From Methylobacterium sp. R2-1 (GTDB lineage Bacteria; Pseudomonadota; Alphaproteobacteria; Rhizobiales; Beijerinckiaceae), in assembly GCF_014191355.1 (NCBI RefSeq), contig NZ_JACHWM010000009.1:181507-245506 (forward strand): DNA of 64,000 nt, in the 5' to 3' direction. The number at the start of each line of letters is the position of its first letter. Position 1 is the first letter of the stretch. The notes under the pieces are model-generated. The model was not told the DNA's origin. It saw nothing but the letters and a program-made list of their open reading frames with translations, and did not search any database. Of the stretch, positions 53,554 through 61,792 are shown piece by piece. The position numbers were made by a program, and so were the translations under genes.

Positions 53554-54621
53554 ATGGATCATGAGTCGCTAGAATTCCTGAAAGCTCTTGCCAACGTTCC
53601 GTCCCCTAGCGGTTACGAGCAGGGAGCTGCAAAGCTCTTTCGAGAATACACGCAGCGCTATGCGGATCGCGTGAGCCTAGATTCGCATGGTAACATCATA
53701 GCAGCGGTCAATCCTGACGCGCCGATGAAGATAATGCTTGCGGCGCATATGGATGAGATCGGGTTCGTTGTGCACTACATAGATGAGGCCGGGCTTCTCT
53801 ATTTTAGCGCCATCGGCGGGCACGACAGCACTATTCCGCCTGGCCAGAGGGTCTGGGTATATGGAAGTGAGCGCACGCCTGGCGTTGTTGGACGCAAGGC
53901 TAGTCATCTTCTCGACGAAGACGAGCAAAAGAAAAAACCAAAGTTGACCGACTTATGGATTGACATAGGTGCGACCTCACGCGCGCAAGCTGAAGCTGTT
54001 GTGCGACTTGGCGATCCGATTACATATCAGTACGAATTTCAGTCCTTGCTGGGAGATCGCGCTGCGGCAAGAGGGTTTGACAACAAGGCAGGCCTGTTTG
54101 TTGTGGCTGAAGCTTTGCGCAGCCTCAGTGAGGAGGGAGGTCTCGCTCCTGGCGTTGGCGTTTATTTCGTCGCGTCGGTTCAGGAAGAAATCGGATCGCG
54201 TGGCGCGCGAACCTCAGCCTTCAGCATAGCTGCACAAACTGGACTTGCCATCGATGTGGATCACGCAATCGACTATCCGGGCGTGAGTAAGACACAGCAC
54301 GGAGAGCTCAAGATTGGCGAGGGTCCGAGCGTGTCCCGCGGACCTAACACGAACCCGGTTGTTTTCGATCTTTTATCAAGGGCAGCAAAGGAAGAGGGCA
54401 TCCCATTTCAGGTGAGTGTCTCACCTTCTGCCACGCCGACAGATGCCAATGCGATGCAGCTTAACAGGGAAGGAATGGCAGTTGGACTCGTAGGAATTGC
54501 AATCCGCTACATGCATACTCCCTGTGAATTGTTGAGCCTAACAGATTTGGATCAGTGCATCCGCTTGACGTCTGCGTACTGTCGTCGAGTAACACGAGAA
54601 ACAGATTTTTCTCCTTACTAG
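53554..54621 (+). CDS. M42-family aminopeptidase / endoglucanase-like peptidase
   Basis: 355 aa from ATG 53554; an ATG at 53521 would add 11 residues. Cobalt/zinc aminopeptidase fold: KALANVPSPSGYEQGAAKLF, metal-binding AAHMDEIGFVVHYID near residue 70, RGFDNKAGLFV, catalytic EE in ASVQEEIGSRGARTSA, aspartate in AIDVDHAIDYP and histidine in IRYMHTPCE. M42 enzymes form dodecameric shells that trim peptides. All metal ligands appear intact. Codon use is less GC-rich than its surroundings, a sign of possible transfer. Confidence 0.9.
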   Translation: MDHESLEFLKALANVPSPSGYEQGAAKLFREYTQRYADRVSLDSHGNIIAAVNPDAPMKIMLAAHMDEIGFVVHYIDEAGLLYFSAIGGHDSTIPPGQRVWVYGSERTPGVVGRKASHLLDEDEQKKKPKLTDLWIDIGATSRAQAEAVVRLGDPITYQYEFQSLLGDRAAARGFDNKAGLFVVAEALRSLSEEGGLAPGVGVYFVASVQEEIGSRGARTSAFSIAAQTGLAIDVDHAIDYPGVSKTQHGELKIGEGPSVSRGPNTNPVVFDLLSRAAKEEGIPFQVSVSPSATPTDANAMQLNREGMAVGLVGIAIRYMHTPCELLSLTDLDQCIRLTSAYCRRVTRETDFSPY

Positions 54622-55194
54622 CAATCACTTCTCGCGATCCATAGTTGGGCAGCGTTTTGGGCTCGACATCGCGGCGGTGAGATCGAAGCGTAGTGGCGTA
54701 GCCGGTATTCTGCTCTGAATGTATTAATGGGAGCAACAATTGAGCTTCATCATCGAGGCGCGCGTATCCGCGAGGAGGTTCTCCTATCGCCGCGCAACGC
54801 TGCTCAGCGCTCTTGAGCATGGCATGTCGCTGCAAGCCGCGGGGATGGCTGACGTTCGGATCGTCGATGATTGTGGCCGCGAGCGCAGTCCTGGAGGTGC
54901 AACAGCTGCTCGTCGGACCGCGCCTCGCGGTTAAAGTAGCTGGCAGCGATGCCGAAAGGCCTTCGGAGGCAAGAGCGGCTTAGCTAGGCGACGAAGTGGA
55001 GAGTTGGCCCTGCAAGTGCCGCGAATCGGATGCCGGCAGCTTAGGCGCAACATTGAAACTCCGCTGCCGTTAAGCCAGCCGAGCAAAGCCGATGCATCTC
55101 GGCAATTCTGCCGCCATTCAGCTCACGGGTCCGTGAGGAACCACTTTCTTTGGTGTGAGCTTCCCATTCAAACTAGAAACCTTCGGAGGAACGC
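54622..55194. other. Stretch without a recognisable gene
   Basis: About 570 bases; no supported open frame. The last 15 bases hold a good GGAGGA for the next gene. Confidence 0.35.
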
Positions 55195-55443
55195 ATGCTC
55201 AATATCTCAACCTTCCTCAGCGCGACGGCGATCGTTGCCCTCACGGCTACCTCTACCATCGCAGCACCGTGCAACACTCAGGGCAAGCAGACCGCCGGCG
55301 ACAAGAGTTCCAGCGCCGATCATTCCACGAAGAACCTTGCTGACGGTCAGCAGCCGAGTGCGCCGAAAACAGTTGGCGCAATGAACAACGTTGGCGCCAA
55401 TCAGCTTCCGGGCAAGCAAGCGCAGAGTGCCGACGGCTGCTGA
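55195..55443 (+). CDS. Small exported protein
   Basis: 82 aa with GGAGGA six bases upstream. A signal peptide (MLNISTFLSATAIVALTATS) ends near TIAA before APCNTQGK. The mature part is polar and low in complexity (KSSSADHSTKNLADGQQPSA), ends in a cysteine and has no catalytic motif. It resembles the exported proteins near 11 kb in style only. Confidence 0.7.
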   Translation: MLNISTFLSATAIVALTATSTIAAPCNTQGKQTAGDKSSSADHSTKNLADGQQPSAPKTVGAMNNVGANQLPGKQAQSADGC

Positions 55444-55836
55444 TTGAGACCTGAGCAGGTAACGAACGATGGTCCGCCTTGCCTGATGCGAGCGGGTCAT
55501 CCACACCTGTGAGCAGCATAATCACGTCACCGACTGGCATCGGCTTGTTGATTGCGCACGGGGCACTCAGCACCTCGACCGGCGGCTCCGTGATGTAGAA
55601 GTAGCGCTACCGTTCAGCGCAGCTACAAAAGAGCCTCGCCGCGGCTGAGCCGGGCGGGGTGAGGACGCCAGTGAACGATATGTCCGTGGGAGTAGAACTC
55701 TGATCGCATGACGTGGTTCAGGCATGGCCTGGAAGTACACACTTCACCGTCTCGGAGCTCACATCGCTTCGGCTGAAGCCTTCGCGACATAGTCAACTCG
55801 GCTGCAAATCATATGTGCAGCCATAAGTGTGCGACG
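55444..55836. other. Stretch without a recognisable gene
   Basis: About 390 bases with no supported open frame. Confidence 0.35.
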
Positions 55837-56040
55837 ATGACAGAAGAGGAGTTTGCTAAACTGGTGCTAGTGATCCGGGCACGAGAGACACATGTCGCTG
55901 CGCAGATCGTAGTGCTGCTGTCCCTCGCGCATACAGGCTTCGATACGACCGAGGCTGAAAAGGCACTGCGGTCTGAAGCGGATGTTCTTACGGCCTTGCG
56001 CATCTATCATGCGACAGTCGTCGAGGAACGGGATCCGTGA
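55837..56040 (+). CDS. Hypothetical 67-residue protein
   Basis: Start chosen at ATG 55837 (MTEEEFAKLVLVIRARETHV), although the frame is open from 55813. It has a helical, leucine- and alanine-rich pattern (AAQIVVLLSLAHTGFDTTEA). It overlaps the tail of the convergent SGNH hydrolase relic. Family not recognised. Confidence 0.45.
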   Translation: MTEEEFAKLVLVIRARETHVAAQIVVLLSLAHTGFDTTEAEKALRSEADVLTALRIYHATVVEERDP

Positions 56041-56433
56041 CCGCGGACGAGGTCGTCCTGTAGCCGCGGCGGACCGGCAGAGAAGTTTTCGAGACTGAAA
56101 CTGAGCTTTGGATGCACCTCAGGACGCGCATAAAGGAAAGCTGTGATAGCCTGAGCAATCTTCTGCCCACCTTGCGCGGACCGCTCGATGGGGTTGTCGA
56201 AGTCCGCGTCTTCATAACACAGCAGGCGTAGGTCCACCGCGAGAGCCGCCGCGTGAAGGCCTCGCGCGTGATCACGTCGTTGAGCAGCGCGAGGGCCGTC
56301 TTGATCAGCCGCTTTCGCTGAGAGTCCGGATAAAGCGGGTCGTAGATCGTGCAGAGTGCCGTAGGGCGTGCCGCCGCCTTCACCGCGTCCAGCATTGCGC
56401 TGTACGCGGTCTGAAAGCGCTCCCGTACCTCAG
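56007..56433 (-). pseudogene. Second, truncated copy of the SGNH hydrolase gene
   Basis: Minus strand. AEVRERFQTAYSAMLDAVKA and RPTALCTIYDPLYPDSQRKR match the intact gene at 46254-46994 almost exactly. A single-base deletion near 56237 then shifts the frame, and VDLRLLCYEDADFDNPIERS with AQGGQKIAQAITAF continues in the other frame. The copy begins abruptly at 56433, where a kinase fragment joins. The N-terminal GDS block is missing. Confidence 0.85.
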
Positions 56434-56961
56434 CCTGTCGATGATCTACGGCTTCGCCAAGCAGTCGGGCGGGCAGGTCCGCATCCACTCCACGGTCGGC
56501 GAGGGCACCACGGTCGGCGTCTACCTACCTCGCCACCGGGCGAGGCGGAGCGTGAGGTCGCGGCGCGGGGGTCGGGCTGCGGCTGGTCGCCGAGGCCGGG
56601 GAGACGGTGCTGATCGTGGACGACGAGCCCAGCGCGCGCATGCTGGTCACGGACGTTTTGGCCGACCTCGGCTACACCGCCGTCGAGGCAGCGGACGCGG
56701 CCGGCCGCCTCAAGGGTCTGCAGTCGGATGCGCGGATCGACCTGCTCGTCACCGACGTCAGCCTGCCCGGCGGCCTCAACGGTCGCCAGATGGCCGACGC
56801 CGCGCGGGTGGACCGCCCGGACCTGAAGGTCCTCTTCATCACCGGCTACGCTGAGAACGCTCTACCCCCGATGGGCAGCTCGAACCGGGCATGGCCGTTC
56901 TGACCAAGCCTTTCGCCGTGGAAGTCCTGGCGGCCCGTATCCGGGAATTGATCATGCGCTG
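56434..56961 (+). pseudogene. Hybrid histidine kinase C-terminal remnant (ATPase end plus receiver)
   Basis: Plus strand. It starts abruptly with SMIYGFAKQSGGQVRIHSTV and GEGTTVGVYLPR, the G2 box end of a histidine kinase. After a frameshift comes a receiver domain: ETVLIVDDEPSARMLVTDVL, phospho-acceptor aspartate in LLVTDVSLPGGLNG, VLFITGYAENAL. After a second shift it ends LTKPFAVEVLAARIRELIMR. The sensor, dimerisation and most ATPase parts are missing. Confidence 0.8.
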
Positions 56962-57148
56962 AGGAGCCACGGGCGCGGCGGAGGTGCCGTGCCCCCTTGG
57001 GCATCCAAGGACGGCAACCGGGCCGGCCGTCCCAGCTTAGAAGCCGTACGGCCGCCGCGGATGGCAATTCGGATCGCACGTCAAGGGACGTCGGCAAGCG
57101 CGGGGATGACTGGGCGGAGTACAGACGACGGAGAAAGGAGGAGGGGTG

Positions 57149-57466
57149 ATGGCCCTGACCCGCAGCTTCTAGGACACCGTGAAGGCGCGCGCCGAGCGCG
57201 ACCCGTAGTTCCGGGCTGCCCTTTTGACCGAGAGGGTCGACCAGTTTCTGGCAGTCGACCTCGAAACCGGCAAGGCGGTCCTGCGCAACTACATCAACGC
57301 GACGATCGGCTTCGAGCGTCTGGCTGAGGAGACCGGCTCCTTGTCCAAGAGCCTGATACGCATGCTCAGCCCGATGGGCCATCCGACCGCCAGCACCCTG
57401 TTCAGCGTCCTGAGCACGGCGCAGAAGGCCGCGGGCGTGCACCTAGCGGTTGCCGCAAGCCGTTAG
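57149..57466 (+). pseudogene. HigA/COG3636-type addiction antidote gene with two in-frame amber codons
   Basis: A strong GGAGGAGGGG precedes ATG 57149. The frame reads MALTRSF, TAG (57170-57172), DTVKARAERDP, TAG (57206-57208), then FRAALLTERVDQFLAVDLET, GKAVLRNYINATIGFERLAE and SLSKSLIRMLSPMGHPTAST to 57466. The whole matches putative addiction-module antidote proteins of about 100 aa. Two stops at positions 8 and 20 with no frameshift are unusual. No RelE/HigB-type toxin gene is adjacent. Confidence 0.7.
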
Positions 57467-57495
57467 CGGCGTACGGTAAACCGTATGCGGCAGCA

Positions 57496-57527
57496 AAGGT
57501 GGGCCTCTGATCGCAGACGCCCACCTT
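57496..57527. terminator. Bidirectional terminator hairpin
   Basis: AAGGTGGGC-(14-base loop)-GCCCACCTT with exact nine-base arms lies between the convergent ends of the antidote-like gene (57466) and manganese catalase (57535). T-rich bases follow on both sides, but neither tract is long. Confidence 0.6.
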
Positions 57528-57534
57528 CTTGGAT

Positions 57535-58392
57535 TCAGGCGATCTGCTCGCTCTGGGCGCCACTGTCAGGCCGCGCCGGGCCTAGCACCGGCTCCTCACC
57601 CATCGGTGCGTTCTGCACCGCGTTGAACTCGCCTTTGCCATCCAGGGACGGACCGTTCGTCCAGCGGCCCTCGGGCGGCGGGGAGCCGTCGTTCGAGGTC
57701 GAGAAGAAGCTGTAGTTGTATTTCTGGTTCTCTTCCGACTGCGGAAAGGAGTTCGGGATCGGCAGCGCGCCCTCCTTGCCGCCGAGTTCTTCGATCACGG
57801 AGAGCCACTGCTGCTGGTGCATGGTGTCGCGCGCGATCAGGAAGCTCCACATGTCCTTCATGCCCGGGTCGTTCGTTGCCTGCCACAGCCGTACCGCCAG
57901 CGTCCGGCCTGTCGCCTCGGCAGCGACGTTGCAGTACATATCCGCCGCGATGTTCCCGCTGGCGTAGATGTGGTTCATGTCGAAGGGAATACCGTCCGAG
58001 TTGCCCGGGAAGGCAGCCATACCGCAGGAGAGCAGGTGCTTGTGCAGCATGCCCTCGGCGATGTGGCGCGGGTTCTCGCCGCCCATGACGGCGCCGACGA
58101 TGGCGTCGGCGGCGCCTGCCTCCTGAACCTTGGTCGGAGCAGTCTCCAGGTTCATCGCAACGGCTGTCGCGAGCATCTCGATATGGCCGATCTCCTCCGT
58201 CGCGGTATGGAGGAGCATGTCGCGGTACTTGGCGTTCGGCGCGCGGTTGCCCCAGGCCTGAAAGAAGTACTGGAAGCAAACGCGGATCTCACCCTCGATA
58301 CCGCCGATCGCCTGCTGGAGCATGCGGGCATAGACCGGATCCGGGCTGTCAACGCGCACCGGATACTGGAGCCGCTTGTCATGATAATACAT
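57535..58392 (-). CDS. Manganese (non-haem) catalase
   Basis: 285 aa. Decomposes hydrogen peroxide with a dimanganese centre. Ligand-bearing helices are seen: GGIEGEIRVCFQYFFQAWGN, HTATEEIGHIEMLATAVAMN, NVAAEATGRTLAVRLW and RDTMHQQQWLSVIEEL, supplying the three glutamates and two histidines. The N-terminus MYYHDKRLQYPVRVDSPDPV and the C-terminal SFPQSEENQKYNYSFFSTSN are typical. It is transcribed alone, ending at the hairpin 57496-57527. Confidence 0.94.
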   Translation of the reverse strand: MYYHDKRLQYPVRVDSPDPVYARMLQQAIGGIEGEIRVCFQYFFQAWGNRAPNAKYRDMLLHTATEEIGHIEMLATAVAMNLETAPTKVQEAGAADAIVGAVMGGENPRHIAEGMLHKHLLSCGMAAFPGNSDGIPFDMNHIYASGNIAADMYCNVAAEATGRTLAVRLWQATNDPGMKDMWSFLIARDTMHQQQWLSVIEELGGKEGALPIPNSFPQSEENQKYNYSFFSTSNDGSPPPEGRWTNGPSLDGKGEFNAVQNAPMGEEPVLGPARPDSGAQSEQIA

Positions 58393-58564
58393 GATGGATC
58401 CTCAGTTCAGGCAGGCTCACGATCTCGCGCACCAGCCTGGTGGCGGCCCGCGACGTCTGCCGCCTTCGGTCTGCCTAACCCAACCACGTCATGCAGGTTC
58501 ATTCGCGCGAGGTGGTTTCAGGTCCAAGAGCAGTTCCGTCAGGCGCGGTCGTGAGTCAAATGCC

Positions 58565-58756
58565 TCAGAGCTCGTAGGCGCTCACGACCACCGGCACAGA
58601 TATGTTGTGCAAGACGCGGCGCAGGGCGCTTGCTGTAGGCCATTCCCGGGGCGCTAGAGCTGTTCCCAGCGTAGCGATGCTACGGGTTCGGGCGCGATGG
58701 GCGGCTCCGACGGCACCGGATCGTCCCGCTGAAGCACCGGAAGGTCCAGACACCAT
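58565..58756 (-). CDS. Possible small hypothetical protein
   Basis: 63 aa from ATG 58756 preceded by AGGTGAGG. The C-terminal half (EWPTASALRRVLHNISVPVV and VSAYEL) looks coding; the first half is low in complexity. Not recognised. The rest of 58393-58970 shows nothing else. Confidence 0.3.
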   Translation of the reverse strand: MVSGPSGASAGRSGAVGAAHRARTRSIATLGTALAPREWPTASALRRVLHNISVPVVVSAYEL

Positions 58757-58970
58757 CCTCACCTACTACTAAAATCCACGGGCAAGTCGGTCGCGGGACA
58801 GCTTGGGCGGGGGGGCCGCCGGCATTAGTTGGGTGACGCTGACACCCCCATGCGACGCAGAAGAGCGCGACTGTCGTTTCGCCCTCAGCGAGCCAGTCGA
58901 CAGCAGCAGCGGTTGTCTGGGCGACCTCACTCAGCTTTGCCACCAAGCCCATATCTGCGATGCTGGCCTC

Positions 58971-59213
58971 ATGAGCGACATCGCGATAGGCGTTCACTAC
59001 GTTGTCGTCCGGCATCCCGAGGCGGAGGGGCGGCTTTCGCCAACGCGGCTTTGGATCGCTGTCCTTCCGCGAGAGGAGGCGGTTGAGGCGGTTCGACGGC
59101 AGGCACCTGAGGGATGGCAAGTCGAACTCGCGCCAGAGCAGCCGACGTTTGACCAAGTCGCAGCGCTCAACCTGCGCTACGGAGAGGTGCGCGAGATCAC
59201 GGGCCGGAGCTGA
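58971..59213 (+). CDS. Hypothetical 80-residue protein
   Basis: Start chosen at ATG 58971 (MSDIAIGVHYVVVRHPEAEG). It continues LSPTRLWIAVLPREEAVEAV and GWQVELAPEQPTFDQVAALN, a well-formed alternating strand-helix pattern with good codon use. The frame is open upstream to 58803 without support. Family not recognised. Confidence 0.5.
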   Translation: MSDIAIGVHYVVVRHPEAEGRLSPTRLWIAVLPREEAVEAVRRQAPEGWQVELAPEQPTFDQVAALNLRYGEVREITGRS

Positions 59214-59329
59214 TCGCCCTGCGGCCTGAACCCAGGCAGGAAATCGGACGAGCACTGCTAGGGGCCGCAGTCGGAACGCCTGTTGGGGTGAATGCTAAGA
59301 GCTTGGCGCTCGCATGCAATGAGGCAGAG

Positions 59330-59567
59330 ATCTCCGAGCAGAGCTACGCGACGAGTGCCTGCGCCAAGAGATCTTCTACTCGCTCAAGGAAGCCCAGGCC
59401 GTAATCGCCCTGTGGCAGAACACCTACAACCGCGTCCGGCCGCACTCGTCCCTGGGCTACCGGCCGCCCGCGCCTGTCAGCTTCCCCGATCGGACCTTCC
59501 GGCTACCCATAGCAGCGGCCATGCAGTAGCCTCTCACTCGGCTCGGTCCAAAATACCGGTCAGGTCA
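59330..59567 (+). mobile_element. IS3-family element remnant, OrfB tail and right end
   Basis: Transposase C-terminus in the plus direction: ELRDECLRQEIFYSLKEAQA, then VIALWQNTYNRVRPHSSLGY and RPPAPVSFPDRTFRLP, stop at 59527-59529. The terminal sequence ends at 59567 and is the complement of the end at 32867 (27 of 28 bases agree). The rest of the element is missing. It lies in the opposite orientation to the 32867 relic. Confidence 0.82.
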
Positions 59568-59693
59568 TTGTTCGAGGCCGGCAGGCGTTTCAGCGAAGCT
59601 GATGCGGCCCATGAAGCAGCGGATCCAGAGACTGAAGGCGAAGGCGTTGTCGCCAACCTGACGCGGTTCTTCAGTAGCTTCCGACGCAGCTAG
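59568..59693 (+). pseudogene. Gene 3' end cut by the IS3 remnant
   Basis: Directly after the IS3 end the frame reads LFEAGRRFSEADAAHEAADP, ETEGEGVVANLTRFFSSFRR and stops at 59693. This is a coherent acidic tail of a longer protein whose upstream part is gone. Identity unknown. Confidence 0.4.
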
Positions 59694-60110
59694 CGCGGAT
59701 CGGGCACCCGCCAGATAACGGCGAGCCGGTCCATCTGAGGAAGATCGACCCGGCTCGCCAGCCGCCCGCCTAAACCCCTGACCGGCGCTCGGCAGGGCGG
59801 CAGAGGGCCGGCCGCCCAGCCTGAGGCCGGGCTCTTCCTAACCTTGATCGTGGCGGTCCCGGGCGTGGTCATGACCGTGCTCGCCCTCCTGGACTAGCGG
59901 CGCACGGTCCCCGAGACCGAGACCGTACCCCACAACCTCGACGAGGGCGCGCTGGAGATGGTAGCCGACATGCCGGACAACGCGTCGGACAAGCGGCTCC
60001 TCAAGCAGCACGGCATCAGCTTCGATTAGGCCGGACCAAGTGTTATCGTCATCGATGAGGCGGTGATTGGACTTAAACCTGCATCGAATTCGTGGTCGCC
60101 GTAGCCAGCG
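59694..60110. other. Stretch with a decayed small membrane-protein frame
   Basis: From about 59830 one frame reads LFLTLIVAVPGVVMTVLALL followed by D, an in-frame TAG (59895-59897), then RRTVPETETVPHNLDEGALE and KRLLKQHGISFD to a stop at 60029. It resembles a short membrane protein with a nonsense codon. No start codon is evident. Nothing else is seen. Confidence 0.4.
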
Positions 60111-61037
60111 TCACCGGGTAAACATCGTGGCCGTCTGCGCGGTCGAGACCATGGTGTTGTAGTCGTTTACGATCCAGGTCACGTCGCGCCCGGCACCGCG
60201 GCGCGCGTCACCCTTGGCCTTCGCCAGCTTGTCGTCAAACTCCCGCAGCTTGCCGAGCAGCGAGCGCGGCCGGCCCTCGAAGACGTGGAAGGAGTTCGGA
60301 TTGGCGGCGCTGTACCCGTCCATGTCCTTCACGGCGATCCCGTAGCGCGCGAGCGCGGTGTCAAAGACAGGCATATTGACCACCGGCTTGGCGTCCGTGG
60401 GCAGCAGGTCCATGACCTTGCGCGCCTCGATCATGACATTCGCCACGTGCCAACGCGCCTTGCGGCCCTCGCGCGCCTCGATGGCGGTAAGCTCCGCCAC
60501 GTCGCTCTTCTCCTTCTCGACCCGGAACAGCGCGTCGACCTTGGCGCGCTCGGCCTGGAAGGCCGGACCCGCAACCGCCAGCTTGGCATGCAACGCCTTG
60601 CCCTGCTCCATCTTGTCGGTACGGTAATCCTGCCGCTCGTAGTAGCCCTCCGCCTCCGTGACCGTTGGGGCGAGCGCCTGGTAGGCGGCGATGTAGTCCT
60701 TCATGGCGCTGTCGAGCCCCGGCATCGCGGGCGGCTGGGCCATGGCCGCCTCGGCCTTTGCAATCTCGCCGCGCACGTCGTAGAGCCCGTAGAGGCCGTA
60801 GATGATGCGCTCGCGGCCCGTGGGCCCTGTCTTCATGTTGACCCAGCTCTGGTAGCGGGTGAGCGACTCCTGTGCGCGCAGTGTGCGGTTCAGAAACCCG
60901 ACATAGGCGTTCAGCTTGCGGATCGTAGCCTGCTCCGGGCTCTCGCTCGCCGCGGCCGGCTTGGCCGCCGGCGCCTGGGCGGGTGCGGGCGTGGTGGCGA
61001 GCAGCGCGGTTAGGGTCAGCCAAGTCGTCGTTCTCAT
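60111..61037 (-). CDS. DUF3829 (YiiG-like) exported protein
   Basis: 308 aa with a signal peptide (TTTWLTLTALLATTPAPAQA). The mature part fits DUF3829: KLNAYVGFLNRTLRAQESLT, YQSWVNMKTGPTGRERIIYG, then YIAAYQALAPTVTEAEGYYE with RQDYRTDKMEQGKALHAKL, predicted largely helical. E. coli YiiG is a lipoprotein of unknown role; here no lipobox is seen. Periplasmic, function unknown. Confidence 0.8.
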   Translation of the reverse strand: MRTTTWLTLTALLATTPAPAQAPAAKPAAASESPEQATIRKLNAYVGFLNRTLRAQESLTRYQSWVNMKTGPTGRERIIYGLYGLYDVRGEIAKAEAAMAQPPAMPGLDSAMKDYIAAYQALAPTVTEAEGYYERQDYRTDKMEQGKALHAKLAVAGPAFQAERAKVDALFRVEKEKSDVAELTAIEAREGRKARWHVANVMIEARKVMDLLPTDAKPVVNMPVFDTALARYGIAVKDMDGYSAANPNSFHVFEGRPRSLLGKLREFDDKLAKAKGDARRGAGRDVTWIVNDYNTMVSTAQTATMFTR

Positions 61038-61212
61038 GGGTCAGGCGCGTCCTCCAAGTAGACCCGGCCGGTGTACCCGTCCCGTGGTGACAAGGCCACG
61101 CGCCGAGGTCGGCCTGGGCGAGAGCCGCGCGGCGAAGAACTCGGCAAGTGCTTCCACCTTGGCGGGATGTGCCTGGGCACTGGGTGGTGAGGAAGTGGTC
61201 GCGGATAGACGC

Positions 61213-61614
61213 CTACCGAGCCGTGAAGTTCAGTTCGCCGAAATGACGATGATCCGCCCCAACCTCGAACGCCATCTTGATCAAGCGGTGCACCTCGCCG
61301 ATAGCCACATGCCTTCCGTATGACCCGCCAAGGTCCAGCTGCGGGAAGTCCATCAGAACGATGCAGAGGTGACTGGCATCGTCGACGCCGTCAGGGATGC
61401 CAGCGTCAAAGTAGAATTGGATCGTCCTGCCCTCGTCATCAATCAGGCCGAGGAAGTTGCCCTGCACTCCCCGGATCTCGTCCGACCAGATTCTGCTGGC
61501 CTCCCACAGATTGACCGGCGTCGCCTGATCAGAGGGAATGCCCTGGCCGCAATCGTCCCAGAATGCCCTCACCGATACACCTTTAGCTAAGTTGCCTGCG
61601 CTACCAAGGGGCAT
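61213..61614 (-). CDS. Conserved hypothetical protein
   Basis: 133 aa if started at 61614; a later start within SVRAFWDDCG is possible. The sequence NLWEASRIWSDEIRGVQGNF, then LGLIDDEGRTIQFYFDAGIP and DDASHLCIVLMDFPQLDLGG has the strand-rich look of small immunity-like or SMI1-like proteins, but I cannot assign a family. It is well coded and on the same strand as its neighbours. Confidence 0.6.
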   Translation of the reverse strand: MPLGSAGNLAKGVSVRAFWDDCGQGIPSDQATPVNLWEASRIWSDEIRGVQGNFLGLIDDEGRTIQFYFDAGIPDGVDDASHLCIVLMDFPQLDLGGSYGRHVAIGEVHRLIKMAFEVGADHRHFGELNFTAR

Positions 61615-61792
61615 CGTGAAATGTAGCTAGGTGAAGCCCTCGCCGAAGTTCCCGGAAGCGGTCAGCCCCTTCTCGTGAGCGACGAGATAACCGCGGCCAC
61701 TCTGGTCGAATCTCATGGCCCTGGAGAAGGCTCGGGAGCACCGCCTCGCCGCTGGGGCGTCGGACAGGTGCGGCAGGGGCGAGCATCCCACT

